DNA of 64,000 nucleotides from Sinonovacula constricta (Eukaryota > Mollusca > Bivalvia > Cardiida > Solecurtidae): NCBI GenBank assembly GCA_007844125.1, contig CM017572.1, positions 21,249,407-21,313,406 on the forward strand. Direction: 5' to 3'. A program made the translations under genes and the position numbers. Each line of letters starts with the position of its first letter. Position 1 is the first letter of the stretch. Positions 35,481 to 49,266 of this stretch are shown here, piece after piece. Under the pieces are notes generated by a model. The model did not search any database. It saw nothing but the letters and a program-made list of their open reading frames with translations, and had not been told where the DNA came from.

Positions 35481-35639
35481 ATGACTCCTCACAGATATTG
35501 TTCTTACTTTTAAATTTGGCTTGGATGAGAATACCTTTGTCTTGTGCCTTTTCAAATGTTGGTATATATTGCAATGCTCATAGGACTTTTATATATTCTC
35601 ATGTTCAAGGTTTGTGTTATTTGCACTCTATAAACCTTT

Positions 35640-36334
35640 GTTAAAATGTATAAAAGACCAGAGGACAATCTCCTAATCCGCTCTCTCCTTATTTAGCCGA
35701 ATAGCTGTACAGTTATCAGAAAGACTTTTGTCGGAGAGAAAATTTCCAATGATGGTCGGTTTTCCCGGCTTGCTTTGGTCGCCTCTCCGTCGCGTTTGGT
35801 AGACGCTGATGGGGGCAGGCGCTTGAAAGAAAGTATTGGAAATAACGGTAAAATCAGAAAAGAGCATTCCACAAACCACGCCCACTCTCCGCTACAAAAG
35901 GCACCAATCGATGCCACCGCTATGAATATTCATGAGATAGCCACGTGACAAAGGCAACGGTCTCTCCTGGTCGCGCCAAAGGCACGGTAATGTCACATAG
36001 TATTAAGAATAGAAAAGTATCGAAGAAGGCTGGAGACTAAAAGCTGTAGACCGTGTTTGGCTTTGACTCCATGACAACATCCACCAGAAATTGTAGGGAT
36101 TTACGAAGTGTAAACAGTTTCCGACCAGAGTTTTCATTGTAAAGTGCGCGAAGTGATTGCGATATTATAGGGGTCTATTCCGTTTGTTGTTTTTTTTCTA
36201 TACAAAATCGAAGTTTTAAATAACTTTTCTAAAAAGGATCATATTTAAAGAGGTTCACTGAAGAAATACCATATCGCCTGTATACGTACGGCAGACTCAG
36301 TTAAACCTGCTGCCTGGGTGATTGTGTGTCTTTC
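35640..36334 (+). promoter_or_regulatory. candidate promoter/5' region of the exon at 36335
   Basis: Unique DNA with a TATA-like TGTATAAAAGA (about 35648), CCACGCCCAC (KLF/Sp type, about 35877), the perfect palindrome ATGAATATTCAT (35922-35933, POU-type), CACGTG (35942-35947) and three AAAGGCA motifs within 100 bp. The region is GC-richer than the flanks. A 5' untranslated region would fill the space to the ATG. Which element is the core promoter is not settled. Confidence 0.4.
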
Positions 36335-36449
36335 ATGACGATGAGTGTCGGGTTGGAGTCTCCTCACGGGCCGTACATAGCGCCAGAGAGTCCAGGTAGT
36401 CCCCATCCATCGCTGGCAGATATGATAAGCCGGAACAAGATGCTCGAAG
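36335..36449 (+). CDS. first coding exon of an unidentified protein (38 codons plus 1 base)
   Basis: Begins ATG ACG ATG after an in-frame TAA 33 bases upstream, so the start is fixed within two nearby ATGs. The frame gives a Ser/Pro-rich N-terminus containing APESPGSPHPS and then RNKMLEG, and stops being exon-like at G/GTAAGC (36449/36450), a strong donor leaving phase 1. Codon choice is GC-balanced in AT-rich surroundings. A disordered Ser/Pro N-terminus and a long first intron suit a developmental transcription factor. The KMLEG string recalls KMLDG near the start of vertebrate LMX1B, but five residues cannot support a name. The next exon is not in this window as far as I can see. Confidence 0.55.
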
Positions 36450-38228
36450 GTAAGCCAAGCACGCACGTGGTCATCTTATGGGATGTATGACAACATCTGA
36501 CGAGATCTAGCCAGGCTATGAATTGGAACTGGTTTTATTAGTTTTATTAATTAATTACGGCGGGCACGTTGTTAAATCTCCCTATAATTTAATCGGCGTC
36601 GTCGCCCGTTCTGTGTGTGACGATGTTTGATACGTTATGTTGTTTGCGGTAGGGACGAAAATCTGATTGAGGGTGAGGTAATGCGATTATACAATGAAAT
36701 AATAAGGATAGATGAGCAAAAATGGTAGTTTTTCAATTTAAGAAAATTGGTGACGATTTAGGAGGAAAAGGGGTCAAGGGTGATTTCTTATCAAGATTAA
36801 ACGATGGGAAACCGATGGGAACACGGTGCTGAGCATGTCATGGTTGGTGTATGAGTCGTTACACGTCTGGGGTTAATTTAATTTAGATTCATCGCGATAT
36901 GACGCGCCCCGACGGTTTCATCAATTTTATTATTAATCGTAATCAAATCGTGATTTGTTTGTATTACATTCCGTAGAAGACCGAGCTAACTAATTTGTCT
37001 CGGGACCGAAACGACATTTCCGGATTTTGTACAAATAGTCGTGTGTGGTCACTCAAGTTAAACATCGTGTTAGGAGTTCTGAAAATTAGTACCTGTAAAT
37101 GCTCTAGCAGCGGTAAGGTGTTATAATCGTGTATAGAAATGACTTACACAAATAAATGTTTATGCTGGAGATAACTTAATTTTAATTGTCCAAAGATATC
37201 ACATTTTACTATGTGGGATACTCGGATTCGAATTTATGGTTCATTCTTAATTAAAAGGTTAACTTTGTTTGAAAGTGAAAAGTGTTTCACTGTTTCTTAA
37301 TTTACATGTTACATATGATTTATATACCTTTAATTAAATTGAAACGAATTAAGATGGATATATTAACTGTGAATTAAGTGGAAATTAATTGAAAATTATG
37401 AATTTTGAAATTATATTTATATTTTTTGAATATAATGAAGTTGAAATAAAACAGTCCCATTTGTTGAAAGTCGTAACGTCTCCCTTGAGTTTCTTTTTGT
37501 AAATGACACTTCTGTGTGTTAACCATGAATTAGGGGTTTTGTTAATTGCTTTTAATACACTAATGTACAATACACACAAACATGTATGCACAAACACCGA
37601 AATATGATTGTTTACATCTTAAATCAAAATGAAATCATAAGCGTCTTTCAAAATGAATTGTTTGACAATATATCATTCATATTGTAAAAAATGAACTTTA
37701 AAACTGATTAAGTAAAAATAAATAGAAAAAAAAGAAATGATTAGCAATAAAAACAATGATGAACTTACAACATGCATCGTTTGAAAGTAAATGTCGACCT
37801 TTACACACTGTCCAATTATTTTTTGCACATTTATTATTAAAAGAAAAACACACTGTACTGAAACAAGTTGCATTCAGGTTCAAGAATCATAACAATGTTT
37901 TAAAATGGCATAACGTATACACAGCTGATTTTTTATATATTATTTTAAATTTACGATGAGAATTTTATTTGGGGACAATTACAGATCACACCCGAGATTG
38001 AGCGTCATAATAAAACGGAATTTTAATTTAAACGACACAACATTGACCTGTTCCGAACAGTTACCATTGATTGAAATGATTTTAAACAATTAACTTTCGG
38101 TTGATGTATTCGTTACTACGTTTAGTTTGTTTTTACAAGTGTTAAACAGTAAACACGAACCCCTTTCAATAAAAGGTGTAAACATAACTTATTCAGTGCT
38201 TTTGTCGAAAGTTAAAACAAATCGTGTT
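36450..38228 (+). other. presumed first intron, left part
   Basis: Balanced composition for the first 650 bp, then AT-rich. No second exon with an acceptor was recognised. The intron would extend beyond the window. Confidence 0.35.
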
Positions 38229-38229
38229 T

Positions 38230-38555
38230 GGCGCGCCCGTGACTGAGCTGAACGAGTTGCCGACTTGTAACTTCTCAGCCTTTCACCGCGTGGGTTCGAG
38301 TCCCGGTCGGGGTGAGAAATTTCAGGAGCGAGCCTGGGTGCTCCTGTGGCCGAGCCACTGGAGTTATTGACTGGTTACCTCCTAGCCTTTCACTTCATGG
38401 GTTCGAGTCCCGGTCGGGGCTGTTCCAGGCTAACCTGCTGTGTGCACAGGACACATGTCTGGGGTCTCCTACACCAACAATTGGCTTATCGTCGACATAT
38501 GACCATAACTGTGTCGGTGCGATGTAACCGGAAACAACATTTCGCGCTGTTAAGC
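38230..38555 (+). mobile_element. tandem-headed family A SINE
   Basis: A first tRNA-like head (38230-38320, with GGGTTCGAGTCCCGGTCGGG) is followed within 15 bp by a second complete head (from 38336, GTGGCCGAGCC and again GGGTTCGAGTCCCGGTCGGG), then one body ending GTCGGTGCGATGTAACCGG. The heads belong to different subtypes, so this is either one SINE inserted beside another or a dimeric-head derivative. Confidence 0.75.
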
Positions 38556-39311
38556 CTTAACGTTAACATATATCGCTACTAATTCTTAGTTTATGTGCGC
38601 ATATAATAATGTTTTCTGATCGAAAGTATTAATTGTATGTTAACAAAGCCACAAAATCCCAATTCCAGTCAAACATTTATTGAGTTCAACTTCTAACCGT
38701 TTGTAAATCCGAAGTTTGAAATTCAGTGTGAAAAAAATAGTCTAAATAAAAAAATATATGTACATTTGTACACACCTTGTAAATGTTATGCACCTAACTG
38801 TTAACCTGGATGAAGATTTTACATAAAATGTTCACAGTCTATGCCTTTTTTCAGTCCGCAGTGTTAAACATATAAAACATCACAATTTTAATTAGTCATG
38901 ACTTTTGTATGAAATACATTAAAAACAAACAGTCTATATACAGCTTATATTGCATAGCTTTAAATTTTAATTACTAAAGAATAAAACACGAATATGTGTT
39001 GTGTATTGTTATTGGGTCCAACTTAAAATAAAAAAATAAAAAATAAAAATACTTCCTATGAAGTTTAAAAAAATATTGAATATCAGGATAGAATAAACAG
39101 GGTACATGTAACAGATCGCAAGGTAAGATATGTGTTATAAAAACACTATTTACATCGTGATGTCTAAATAATCATGTACATGAACATCGTTTTTTTATAT
39201 ATGTAAATGTGTGAACATATTGTTGGCTCGAGAGTTCACAAGATTGTATATATACAATGATATACAATGACTACTTATGTTTTATCAAAGCTGGTACTCT
39301 TCAATTAATAA
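38556..39311. other. AT-rich spacer
   Basis: Nothing recognised up to the LINE remnant. Confidence 0.4.
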
Positions 39312-39713
39312 TTCTCTAGATTAGATACATACTGCTTTGTTCAAGCATTTTTGATTTTTTTTGGTATTGAAAGTTATCTTAATTATGTTTTTGAACCAAA
39401 ATATAGAAAACCGCTAACCAGAATTCGCACCTCATCTCACGATTTAAATATTGAAACTGGACGACAATGTAATTTACCTAGAAACGCAAGGATATGCAGA
39501 AATTGTAACTCAGGTCTACTGGAAAATGAATATCACTTTGTATTAATATGTTCCAAATATGCTGACCTACGATCAAGATATATAAAGAGATACTATTTTA
39601 CATGGCCAACAAAACAAAAGTTTACAAATCTTATGTGTTCAACTTCAAAAATTATAATTACCAACTTGGCAAGATATGTATATTTTGCAAACACATTAAG
39701 AAATAAGCAATAA
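39312..39713 (+). pseudogene. LINE ORF2 C-terminal fragment, frame intact
   Basis: Open from after TAA at 39309-39311 to a stop at 39711-39713. The translation has the C-terminal layout of many invertebrate non-LTR retrotransposons: a TYxxF block, YLNYVFEPKYRKPLTRIR, a SSHDLNIETGR block, then a zinc knuckle C-x2-C-x9-H-x4-C (ICRNC...EYHFVLIC), a YADLR block and a basic tail. The reverse transcriptase and endonuclease are missing, so it is a 5'-truncated copy, as is usual for LINEs. The 134-codon frame has no internal stop, so it is fairly young or copied from a young element. The related 33701 fragment is more decayed. Confidence 0.78.
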
Positions 39714-40105
39714 ACAAATAATTGTTTACATGTACTATAACATGCTCTTCTGTAAAAAACATGCCTTTATGCTGTAATAATGTTTATGTACTCATTGCTA
39801 TAAAACATATTGTTTTGATGCAGTAAAATATCTGTAGTTGTAGTTGTAGTATAACTCTACAGATAAAAATTATCTTACAATAGTCCCTTATAATGTTAGA
39901 AGATCAGAGTTGATATTAACACAATGTAACCTTATGTATGTTGTGCTATCGAATCTCGACTATATTTGACATTTTAAGAACTTTATCTGCTAAAAGTATA
40001 TCTCTCAATCTTACGTCTATCACAGCTATCAGCCTTAAATCAAAGCGCATGAGACATGCTTGCAACAACCCCCTGCTCGCAATGACACCCCACTTCCATC
40101 CCGCC
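39714..40105. other. LINE 3' flank and spacer
   Basis: AT-rich, may include the LINE 3' untranslated region. TAGTTG-type short repeats occur near 39834. Nothing else recognised. Confidence 0.4.
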
Positions 40106-40107
40106 CC

Positions 40108-40143
<36 letters not shown>
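40108..40143. repeat. (CA)n microsatellite
   Basis: About 17 CA units after a C-rich stretch. Confidence 0.95.
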
Positions 40144-40144
<1 letters not shown>

Positions 40145-40224
40145 AAGTAAAACGAATGGTAAAATCAAATTCTGTTGCTTTTAAGATACGTGGAAAAAAA
40201 TGACACATTGCAGATAGAAGTGAG

Positions 40225-42115
<1,891 letters not shown>

Positions 42116-42176
42116 TTCTCTACTACTACTACTACTACTATTACTACTACTACTACTGCTACTACGACTTCTATTA

Positions 42177-43505
42177 CCACTTTTACTACTAAAACACTGT
42201 TATTACTACTACATGTACTACCAAGACCTCAAACATCACCTACCCCATAACCAAACCCACTACAGTGTTATTGCTGTTGCTGCTTGTACTGCTGCTGATG
42301 ATGATAATGATAATACTTGTCTTAAAATGGTTTCTTTTCGTTTTCTATAGCATTTTTTCACGCCGTCTATGTTCTATATATCTCGTCTTCCTAATAAAAT
42401 GTAGCGATCTTTATTTATCTATTTCGAACTGGTCATATATCCCAGAACACGTGTATCTCGGTCTGACATCGCAGGATTATTTTATTTTATTTTCGCCCTC
42501 ATAAAATAACACAACGTAAATAAATAATGAACCTAAGTGAATAACAGGGAATATATAGCCCTAAAACATTCGGCAACAGTCGGCCTCAGAGACTTTCGTC
42601 CTTATACGTTAAAGAGCCAAATAAATTGTAATATTGATGTGTCTTTTTGTATGAAACGTATCGGTTACAATTATTTTATAGACACAATTTTATGTTGTAT
42701 GTAATATGGATTTATGCGATGATATTTTTTTTCTATTTAAAACGAGTTTTTTTTCTTTTTTTACAATTTTGATAGTACAGTTTAAATTACATTTTTATTT
42801 CAATTAAAACCGATTTTTTTTAGTAATAAGGATAAGCATTGCGTATAAAATTTCTATGGGTAAATATTTTTTGCCATAGCCCTCTCTGTTAGACAATGGC
42901 AACGGCGTTAATTTTATTGAGAGTCCAAGTATAGTGGTGTAGTTGTTGCGATGTGTTAGAAAGAAAATAGCTTTTACTTTATTATTTTATATTTCTTCTG
43001 AAAACATAATAATTATAATTCCACGAAAATTCAATTGTGTGTCATCTTTATTAAAACCGTACATATATTATAAACGATTCTGACTTGTACAATAAAATAT
43101 TCATACTTTGTAAAGACATATTATCCGTCCAGTTTAACTTAAAAAACAGATTGAAAGTAATTATAATACTGGATAATTGCACTGTAATGTATTGCACAAT
43201 TAACCACAATTTTAGCTGTGTTTTTTTATACCAGTGATTTACATACTTTTTTGTTTATACAGATAATTTAACTAAAGTTCTAAAAAATATTCATATATTC
43301 CTGTTACATAAATATAAGCCGAGCGCTGGCAAGATAATCTATAGTTAGTTTGACTGGTGTGTGAGAGATCGGGAATCGTACCTATCACCTTATCTATCTG
43401 AGGTTCGCTTTACTACGACAACTACGGCAACGGCAACTAAAATGCATGTCGATGGCTTATAGAGAGGCCGCTCACAACATGTATCGCTTGAGTTCGAGTC
43501 ACCGT
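42177..43505. other. AT-rich spacer
   Basis: Contains a short TGATGATAATGATAATA stretch near 42296. No gene recognised. Confidence 0.4.
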
Positions 43506-43516
43506 TTTCATTAACA

Positions 43517-43732
43517 GTGTTGGGCGCCAAAGCCGTCGTGGTAGAGTCGCTGAGATATTACTCTTCTGACTTCTTTGCCCTTCATCGCGTGGGTATGAGT
43601 CCCATTCGGGGCGGAGGACTTAATGTGGGAAGGTATTCCAGCTGATTTGTAGTGGTTCTTTCCAGACTGAGGTCTTCCTCCACCAAACAGCTGGGAGTTG
43701 CAATTATGAACATACTTGATCACTGCGATGTA
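43517..43732 (+). mobile_element. tRNA-derived SINE, family A, with target duplication
   Basis: Flanked by TTTCATTAACA at 43506-43516 and 43733-43743. The head is diverged (CGTCGTGGTAGAGTCGC and GTGGGTATGAGTCCCATTCG), with a damaged B box. The body ends CACTGCGATGTA directly at the duplication, so the A-rich tail was lost or never long. Confidence 0.85.
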
Positions 43733-43744
43733 TTTCATTAACAA

Positions 43745-45560
43745 AACGTTTCATGGACAGCACAGAACGAAATATAAACTTTATTTCTGGCGTATACATA
43801 CAGTTTATTGTAAGCAGATTATTTTTTTCAGTCGACCATGATTGAAAATCGTGATTGTGGCCAAAGATAGGGTAATAATAGTCGCCGAAAAAAAGTAGTA
43901 AATTATCGCCACAATTTCAATTATTGCGTCGATCGATTCAACATCGATCCTGACTAGTGCAATCCCGATTTTAAAAAAAAATATTCTAGTTAATTTACTC
44001 CAAAAATGTTAACAAGCGTGCAGATGACGCCAGATTTAATTCTTAACGTCTTTTATATTGTTATTAAAATTACACAGAAGTTTAAACTCACGATAATTTA
44101 TTTAAATGACAACGGGTCATTAACGTTCATTAACCGCCAATGAAATGAATATGTTGCATCTAAACGATCAAAACTGCTCCAACCTGAGGCTCATTTATAG
44201 TCTCAGTAAAACAAACAGCCAACTGTGGATATATATTATTTAAAACTTCCAAACACCGATCGCGTGATTTTTTGCAATAAACTATCATTGGCAAATTACA
44301 ACACGACCCGGAAGGAATTAATTTTTTATATCTATTTAATTTGTTAATTAAAATCATTCACTCAAATCGCTATAGATATCGGTTAATAAAATAAACATTC
44401 ATAACCCAACATTTCAAGACAAAGAAAAGCGTTGATGTGGTTTTGATTAGTTATGTGTTTTTTATATTTTATCTTATACATCCAACGAAAACTGTGGATA
44501 TTTAAATTATTTTTGTCACTTTTAGTATGTGCATGCATCACAGCATGAAGCAATATTATCGTGGTTTCAAAGGCGGGCTTAGTAATTATTCATTAATTGA
44601 CATGGTACCGCAAAGAGAAGACCAAAAAATCAAAACATCATCAGTTGCATTAAGTAATTGGGTTGGAATCATCTAAAATGATAGCGGGAAAAAAACAATA
44701 ATTAAAAACGTGATCGTTTTCCATTATAAATGTGCAGTGATTTTGTTTTGATTTTGTGTGTGTGTGTGTGTGTGTTTTTTTTTTTTTTGTTGTTTTTTTT
44801 TGGTTTGTAAGCCATATGGTCTTAATCACAATCAATCAAATACCTGCTTGATATCATAGGCGAAAGGTAAACATCAATCATGGTACCCACTTAAAACATA
44901 AGGTCAAAATGGCCCTTGATTGAAGAATGGTTCTTTGTCGTGACAACTGTTCAGCTAGTTGTTTGTGAATTTTTGTTTTATCTTTCGCATGCAAAGATCG
45001 GCCGTGCAAACGGCAACATTTCAAACGGGGTAGATGGCGACTTCTAGCAGAAATATTCAAATTAGTTAAAAGAACAAAGTTTTCAAAAAAAAAATGAGAA
45101 CGGTTGTAAAGTGTATTGGCTGTCAGTGCAGAAAAAAATGTCGATATTTTAATTGGCTTATAAGAGACTCGGGATATTCACGTCACGAAACATGACAAGG
45201 AATCTGGGGTAATTAGCGAGATTGTTTCCAGTGGGAAAATGGCTGATACATTTTGTATCAAGTCGTGTTTGTTTGTTTGTTAAACTATATTGCTTTATCA
45301 TATTTTACTAAATAATAAATCGACGACATGCGCAATAACTGTAGTGGTGCGAGTACAGTGCATACCCATTTATCGTTATTTTAACGAGTTTTGTATAAAC
45401 GCTCTTTATACAGATGCTTTTGGGCATTTCACTCACTTATTCATACTTACTTCCTGACTGGGAGGCGAAAGCGTATAAACTTTATGTTGAAAACTTAGAT
45501 TTTTGTTACCGTTGTCTATGAAAGACTATTTAAGAACTTTTAGTGATGCACAGGAGCGTT
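43745..45560. other. AT-rich spacer
   Basis: Includes a (GT)10 plus T-run at 44756-44800. 44878-45060 carries a 60-codon minus frame with no motif. No gene recognised. Confidence 0.4.
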
Positions 45561-45567
45561 TACATAT

Positions 45568-45662
45568 GGAATACTATGTCAGCGTGCCCGAGCACAATCC
45601 GGGTATTGCACAGCCACCGAGAACAATCCGGCTCGGCGGATCGCACGCTGACGTAGTATTCC
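45568..45662 (+). ncRNA. candidate pre-miRNA-like hairpin (95 nt)
   Basis: Arms GGAATACTATGTCAGCGTGC (45568-45587) and GCACGCTGACGTAGTATTCC (45643-45662) pair over 20 bp with a single G-U wobble. After a six-base bulge on the 3' side, a further six pairs form (CCGAGC with GCTCGG). The loop carries the second member of a direct repeat (CGAGCACAATCCGG and CGAGAACAATCCGG). Size and pairing suit a microRNA precursor. A small inverted-repeat transposon relic is the main alternative. I recognise no known microRNA seed. Confidence 0.35.
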
Positions 45663-45990
45663 TTTTATTATATACCTTTAATAAACACTGAACACTTTTT
45701 TTCTCGACTATAAACACATATTTCAGTTCGAACTATTTTTACCGCGGTTTACTTTACCGAGGTAAGTCTTTTTCCATTACACATATCGCAGAAATCTGGC
45801 ATATATTGCAGTAAATCTATTTACACACTTTGTTTGGTATGTTTGAAGAATAATACCACCAACAAACAATTATTGGTCATATTTAAAGGTAACAACAAGT
45901 GTTTAACAGGAAAACAACTGGAAATAACTGGAAATTACCGATCTGTTCTATTTATAGAAAATACCATTCATAGGTATATAATAAAGAAGA
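45663..45990. other. AT-rich spacer
   Basis: No gene recognised. The 71-codon plus frame at 45834-46049 runs into the MITE. Confidence 0.4.
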
Positions 45991-45999
45991 TTATGGTGT

Positions 46000-46252
46000 G
46001 GGTGGGGGATGGGTATGAATCCAGATCCATGCAACTTTATCGCAGATAATACTGGATATATACACACAGTATATACACAGTAAGGGACCCTAACTTTGAC
46101 CTCAACAGTTTACAGACATAATTTACTTTAAAAGCTTAGCTTTTTTAAGCTTACATATATGTGTTTTCACTACTTTACCCTTTCACCTGGTTGATGAATC
46201 CTCCAACCCCACATACACCCCACCCAATCCCCACACCCCTGGATCCATCTTT
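46000..46252 (+). mobile_element. hAT-like MITE copy
   Basis: Contains CTTTATCGCAGATAATACTG, GGGACCCTAACTTTGACCTC, TTTTTTAAGCTTACATATAT with GTGTTTTCACTAC, and ends CCCCTGGATCCATC, matching the 2913 copy in order. The internal variable segment is a C-rich CACCCC tract instead of CA repeats. Target duplications were not resolved. Confidence 0.65.
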
Positions 46253-46735
46253 GCTTTGAATGTCTTCCTAAAACAATACACAGTATACCCAAGTTCTCTG
46301 TTGATTAACTTTGATTGTTTCCTTTATGACAACTGCCGAAGTTCTGTCAAAATATACAACGGAAAGAAATGAACGTACCAAAAATCGACGCTAGTTGTTT
46401 TATTATACGTTAGTAAAATGATTAGCCTAATTAAAAGTGTGTTGCACTTCGTTTCAAAACGATCAGCAAATCAGCATGACAATGACGTGTACACACTTTT
46501 TTTAAAACGTTAAACCCGACTACTGTTTCTTGACATTTCGTTACAATATCCCCTAGCAAAATGTCAATGAATTCCAATATTTTATTCATGTGTTTGCATA
46601 GAAGTTGAATGTTTTCAGATAGATAAGTTATAACAAGAAAGCAAAGCCTGGGAACCCTGTACATGGACATGTAATACATTTACAAACCGAATTGTTGAAT
46701 GAAAATGAACGGCTCATTGTTATATAGAACGAGTG
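46253..46735. other. unique spacer
   Basis: An 82-codon minus frame at 46431-46679 without motif. Otherwise nothing. Confidence 0.4.
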
Positions 46736-46739
46736 TTAT

Positions 46740-47300
46740 TTCATTACTCTCGGACTGTTTGTCAAGGTTGTTTCTATGTGATTTGTTTACTCTCGGACTG
46801 TGGGTCAAGGATGTTTCTATGTGATTTGTTTACTCTCGGACTGTGGGTCAAGGATGTTTCTATGTGATTTGTTTACTCTCGGACTGTGGGTCAAGGTTGT
46901 TTCTATGTGATTTGTTTACTTTCAGACTGTTGGTTTAGGTTGCGTCTATGTGATTTGTTTACTCTCAGACTGTGGGTCAATGCTACTTATATTTGATTTC
47001 TTTACTCTCGGACTGTGGGTCAAGGTTACTTCTATTTGATTTCTTTACTCTCTGACTGTGGGTCAAGGTTAGGTCTATGTGATTTGCTTACTCTCAGACT
47101 GTTGGTCAAGGTTACGTTTTTTGTGATTTCTTTACTATCGGACTGTGGGTCAAGGTTACGTCTATGTGATTTCTTTACTCTCTGATTGTGGGTCAAGGTT
47201 ATGTCTATGTGATTTCTTTACTCTTGGATTGTGGGTCAAGGTTATGTTTATGTGATTTCTTTACTCACGGACTGTGGGTCAATGTTACGTCTAGGTGTGT
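46740..47300. repeat. minisatellite, 43-bp unit, about 13 copies
   Basis: The unit contains ACTCTCGGACTGTGGGTCAA and TCTATGTGATTT. Landmark ACTCTCGG at 46746, 46789 and 46832 gives 43 bp. Copies diverge towards the right end. Confidence 0.94.
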
Positions 47301-47582
47301 ATTTTATTTACCTTTAAATAATATATTCAAGGCGAACAATCTGGTGCCTTTAGGGACCGCTGCAATCTGATTAGGCTGTCTATTGCATGTTTAAAGACAA
47401 ACATCTCTTTAGATTATATAGCTGGGGCCCACGGGGCATCCCAGGCACTTAGGAAAGGTTCGTGTCATGATAACCTATTTAATATTTACAATAAAATCTA
47501 ACCTCTCCTCTTTAGCGTAAACTCATGCCACTTGCTCTGGCCGTTTACAAATTAAAACCCTTGTTAGAAACAAGCGAGATAA

Positions 47583-48847
47583 TTAACATAGAACGCAGAA
47601 ACTAGCGGGATAATATCATAGATATTTAACATAGAAGGCAGAAACTAGCGGGATAATACCATAGATATCTAACACAGAAGGCAGAAACTAGCGGGATAAC
47701 ATCATAGATATCTAACATAGAAGGCAGAAACTAGCGGGATAATACCATAGATATCTAACATAGAAGGCAGAAACTAGCGGGATAACATCATAGATATCTA
47801 ACATAGAAGGCAGAAACTAGCGGGATAATACCATAGATATTTAACGTAGAAGGCATAAACTAGCGGGATAATATCATAGATATTTAACATAGAAGGCAGA
47901 AACTAGCGGGATAATATCATAGATATTTAACATAGAAGGCAGAAACTAGGGGGATGATACCATAGATATTTTACAAAGAAGGCAGAAACTAGCGGGATAA
48001 TACCATAGATATTTAACATAGAAGGCAGAAACTAGTGGGATGATACCATAGATATTTAACATAGAAGGCAGAAACTAGCGGGATAATACCATATATATTT
48101 AACATAGAAGGCAGAATCTAGCGGGATAATACCATATATATTTAACACAGAAGGCAGAAACTAGCGGGATAATATTATAGATATTTTACATAGAAGGCAG
48201 AAACTAGCGGATTTATATCATAGATATTTAACATAGAAGGCATAAACTAGCGGGAAAATACCTTAGATATTTAACATAGAAGGCATAAACTAGCGGGATA
48301 ATACCATAGATATTTAACATAGAAGGCAGAAACTAGGGGGATGATACCATAGATATTTAACATAGAAGGCAGAAACTAGCGGGATGATACCCTAAATATT
48401 TAACATAGAAGGCAGAAACTAGGGGGATGATACCATAGATATTTAACATAGAAGGCAGAAACTAGGGGGATGATACCATAGATATTTAACATAGAAGGCA
48501 GAAACTAGGGGGATGATACCATAGATATTTAACATAGAAGGCATAAACTAGGGGGATAATACCATAGATATTTAACATAGAAGGCAGAAACTAGGGGGAT
48601 GATACCATAGATATTTAACATAGAAGGCAGAAACTAGGGGGATCATACCATAGATATTTAACATAGAAGGCAGAAACTAGCGGGATGATACCATAGATAT
48701 TTAACATAGAAGGCAGAAACTAGGGGGATGATACCATAGATATTTAACATAGAAGGCAGAAACTAGCGGGATGATACCATAGATATTTAACATAGAAGGC
48801 AGAAACTAGGGTGATGATACCATAGATATTGAACATAGAAGGCAGAT
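47583..48847. repeat. minisatellite, 43-bp unit, about 29 copies
   Basis: The unit contains GAAACTAGCGGGATAATACC then ATAGATATTTAACATAGAAG and GCA. Starts at 47641 and 47684 give 43 bp. Variants GCGGG/GGGGG and ATAAT/ATGAT cluster in runs. The sequence is unrelated to the array 280 bp upstream. The last unit breaks directly into the CAA-rich tail of a SINE. Confidence 0.96.
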
Positions 48848-48848
48848 A

Positions 48849-49060
48849 TTTTGTTGTTGTTGCTTGTTAAAATGCACCGACACAAGTACGGTCATATTGG
48901 TCAAGTCCAGTTAATTATTTGTGAGTCTGAGTAGAACCACTAAAGCACCGCAGGTCAGCTGAAGGTCCAACACGAGCGTTCTAGTGTCGACCGGGACTCG
49001 AGCCCGCTCAGTCAGGGGTGAAGGTTCACATGTCGGCGACTCGTTTGTTTTGTATAAAGA
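48849..49060 (-). mobile_element. tRNA-derived SINE, family A, abutting the array
   Basis: The minus strand has the body ending TGTCGGTGCATTTTAACAAG with a CAACAACAACAAAA tail, and the B box as CTCGAGTCCCGGTCGAC. The 5' part of the head is diverged or truncated. The tail touches the 43-bp array without a spacer. Confidence 0.75.
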
Positions 49061-49266
49061 AAGCAGGTTGAACTGTATGAAGAAAAAAAGAAGCATTGTT
49101 GCCACGCAACGAGATTGGGGGAAAAACACACGCAAATTGCGTTAACAATTATGTCTGCTTTTACTGAGTATCTGCTTTTACTGAGTAAGAAAATGATCAC
49201 TGTATATTTATATCGTTACGGTGTTGTATGAAAAGATTGGATATCTTTTTTTTTAATTTCATTTAG

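Noticed and set aside
36335..36449. Naming the exon as LMX1 from the KMLEG string
   Set aside because: Five residues are too few, and the intron position in the vertebrate gene does not obviously match.
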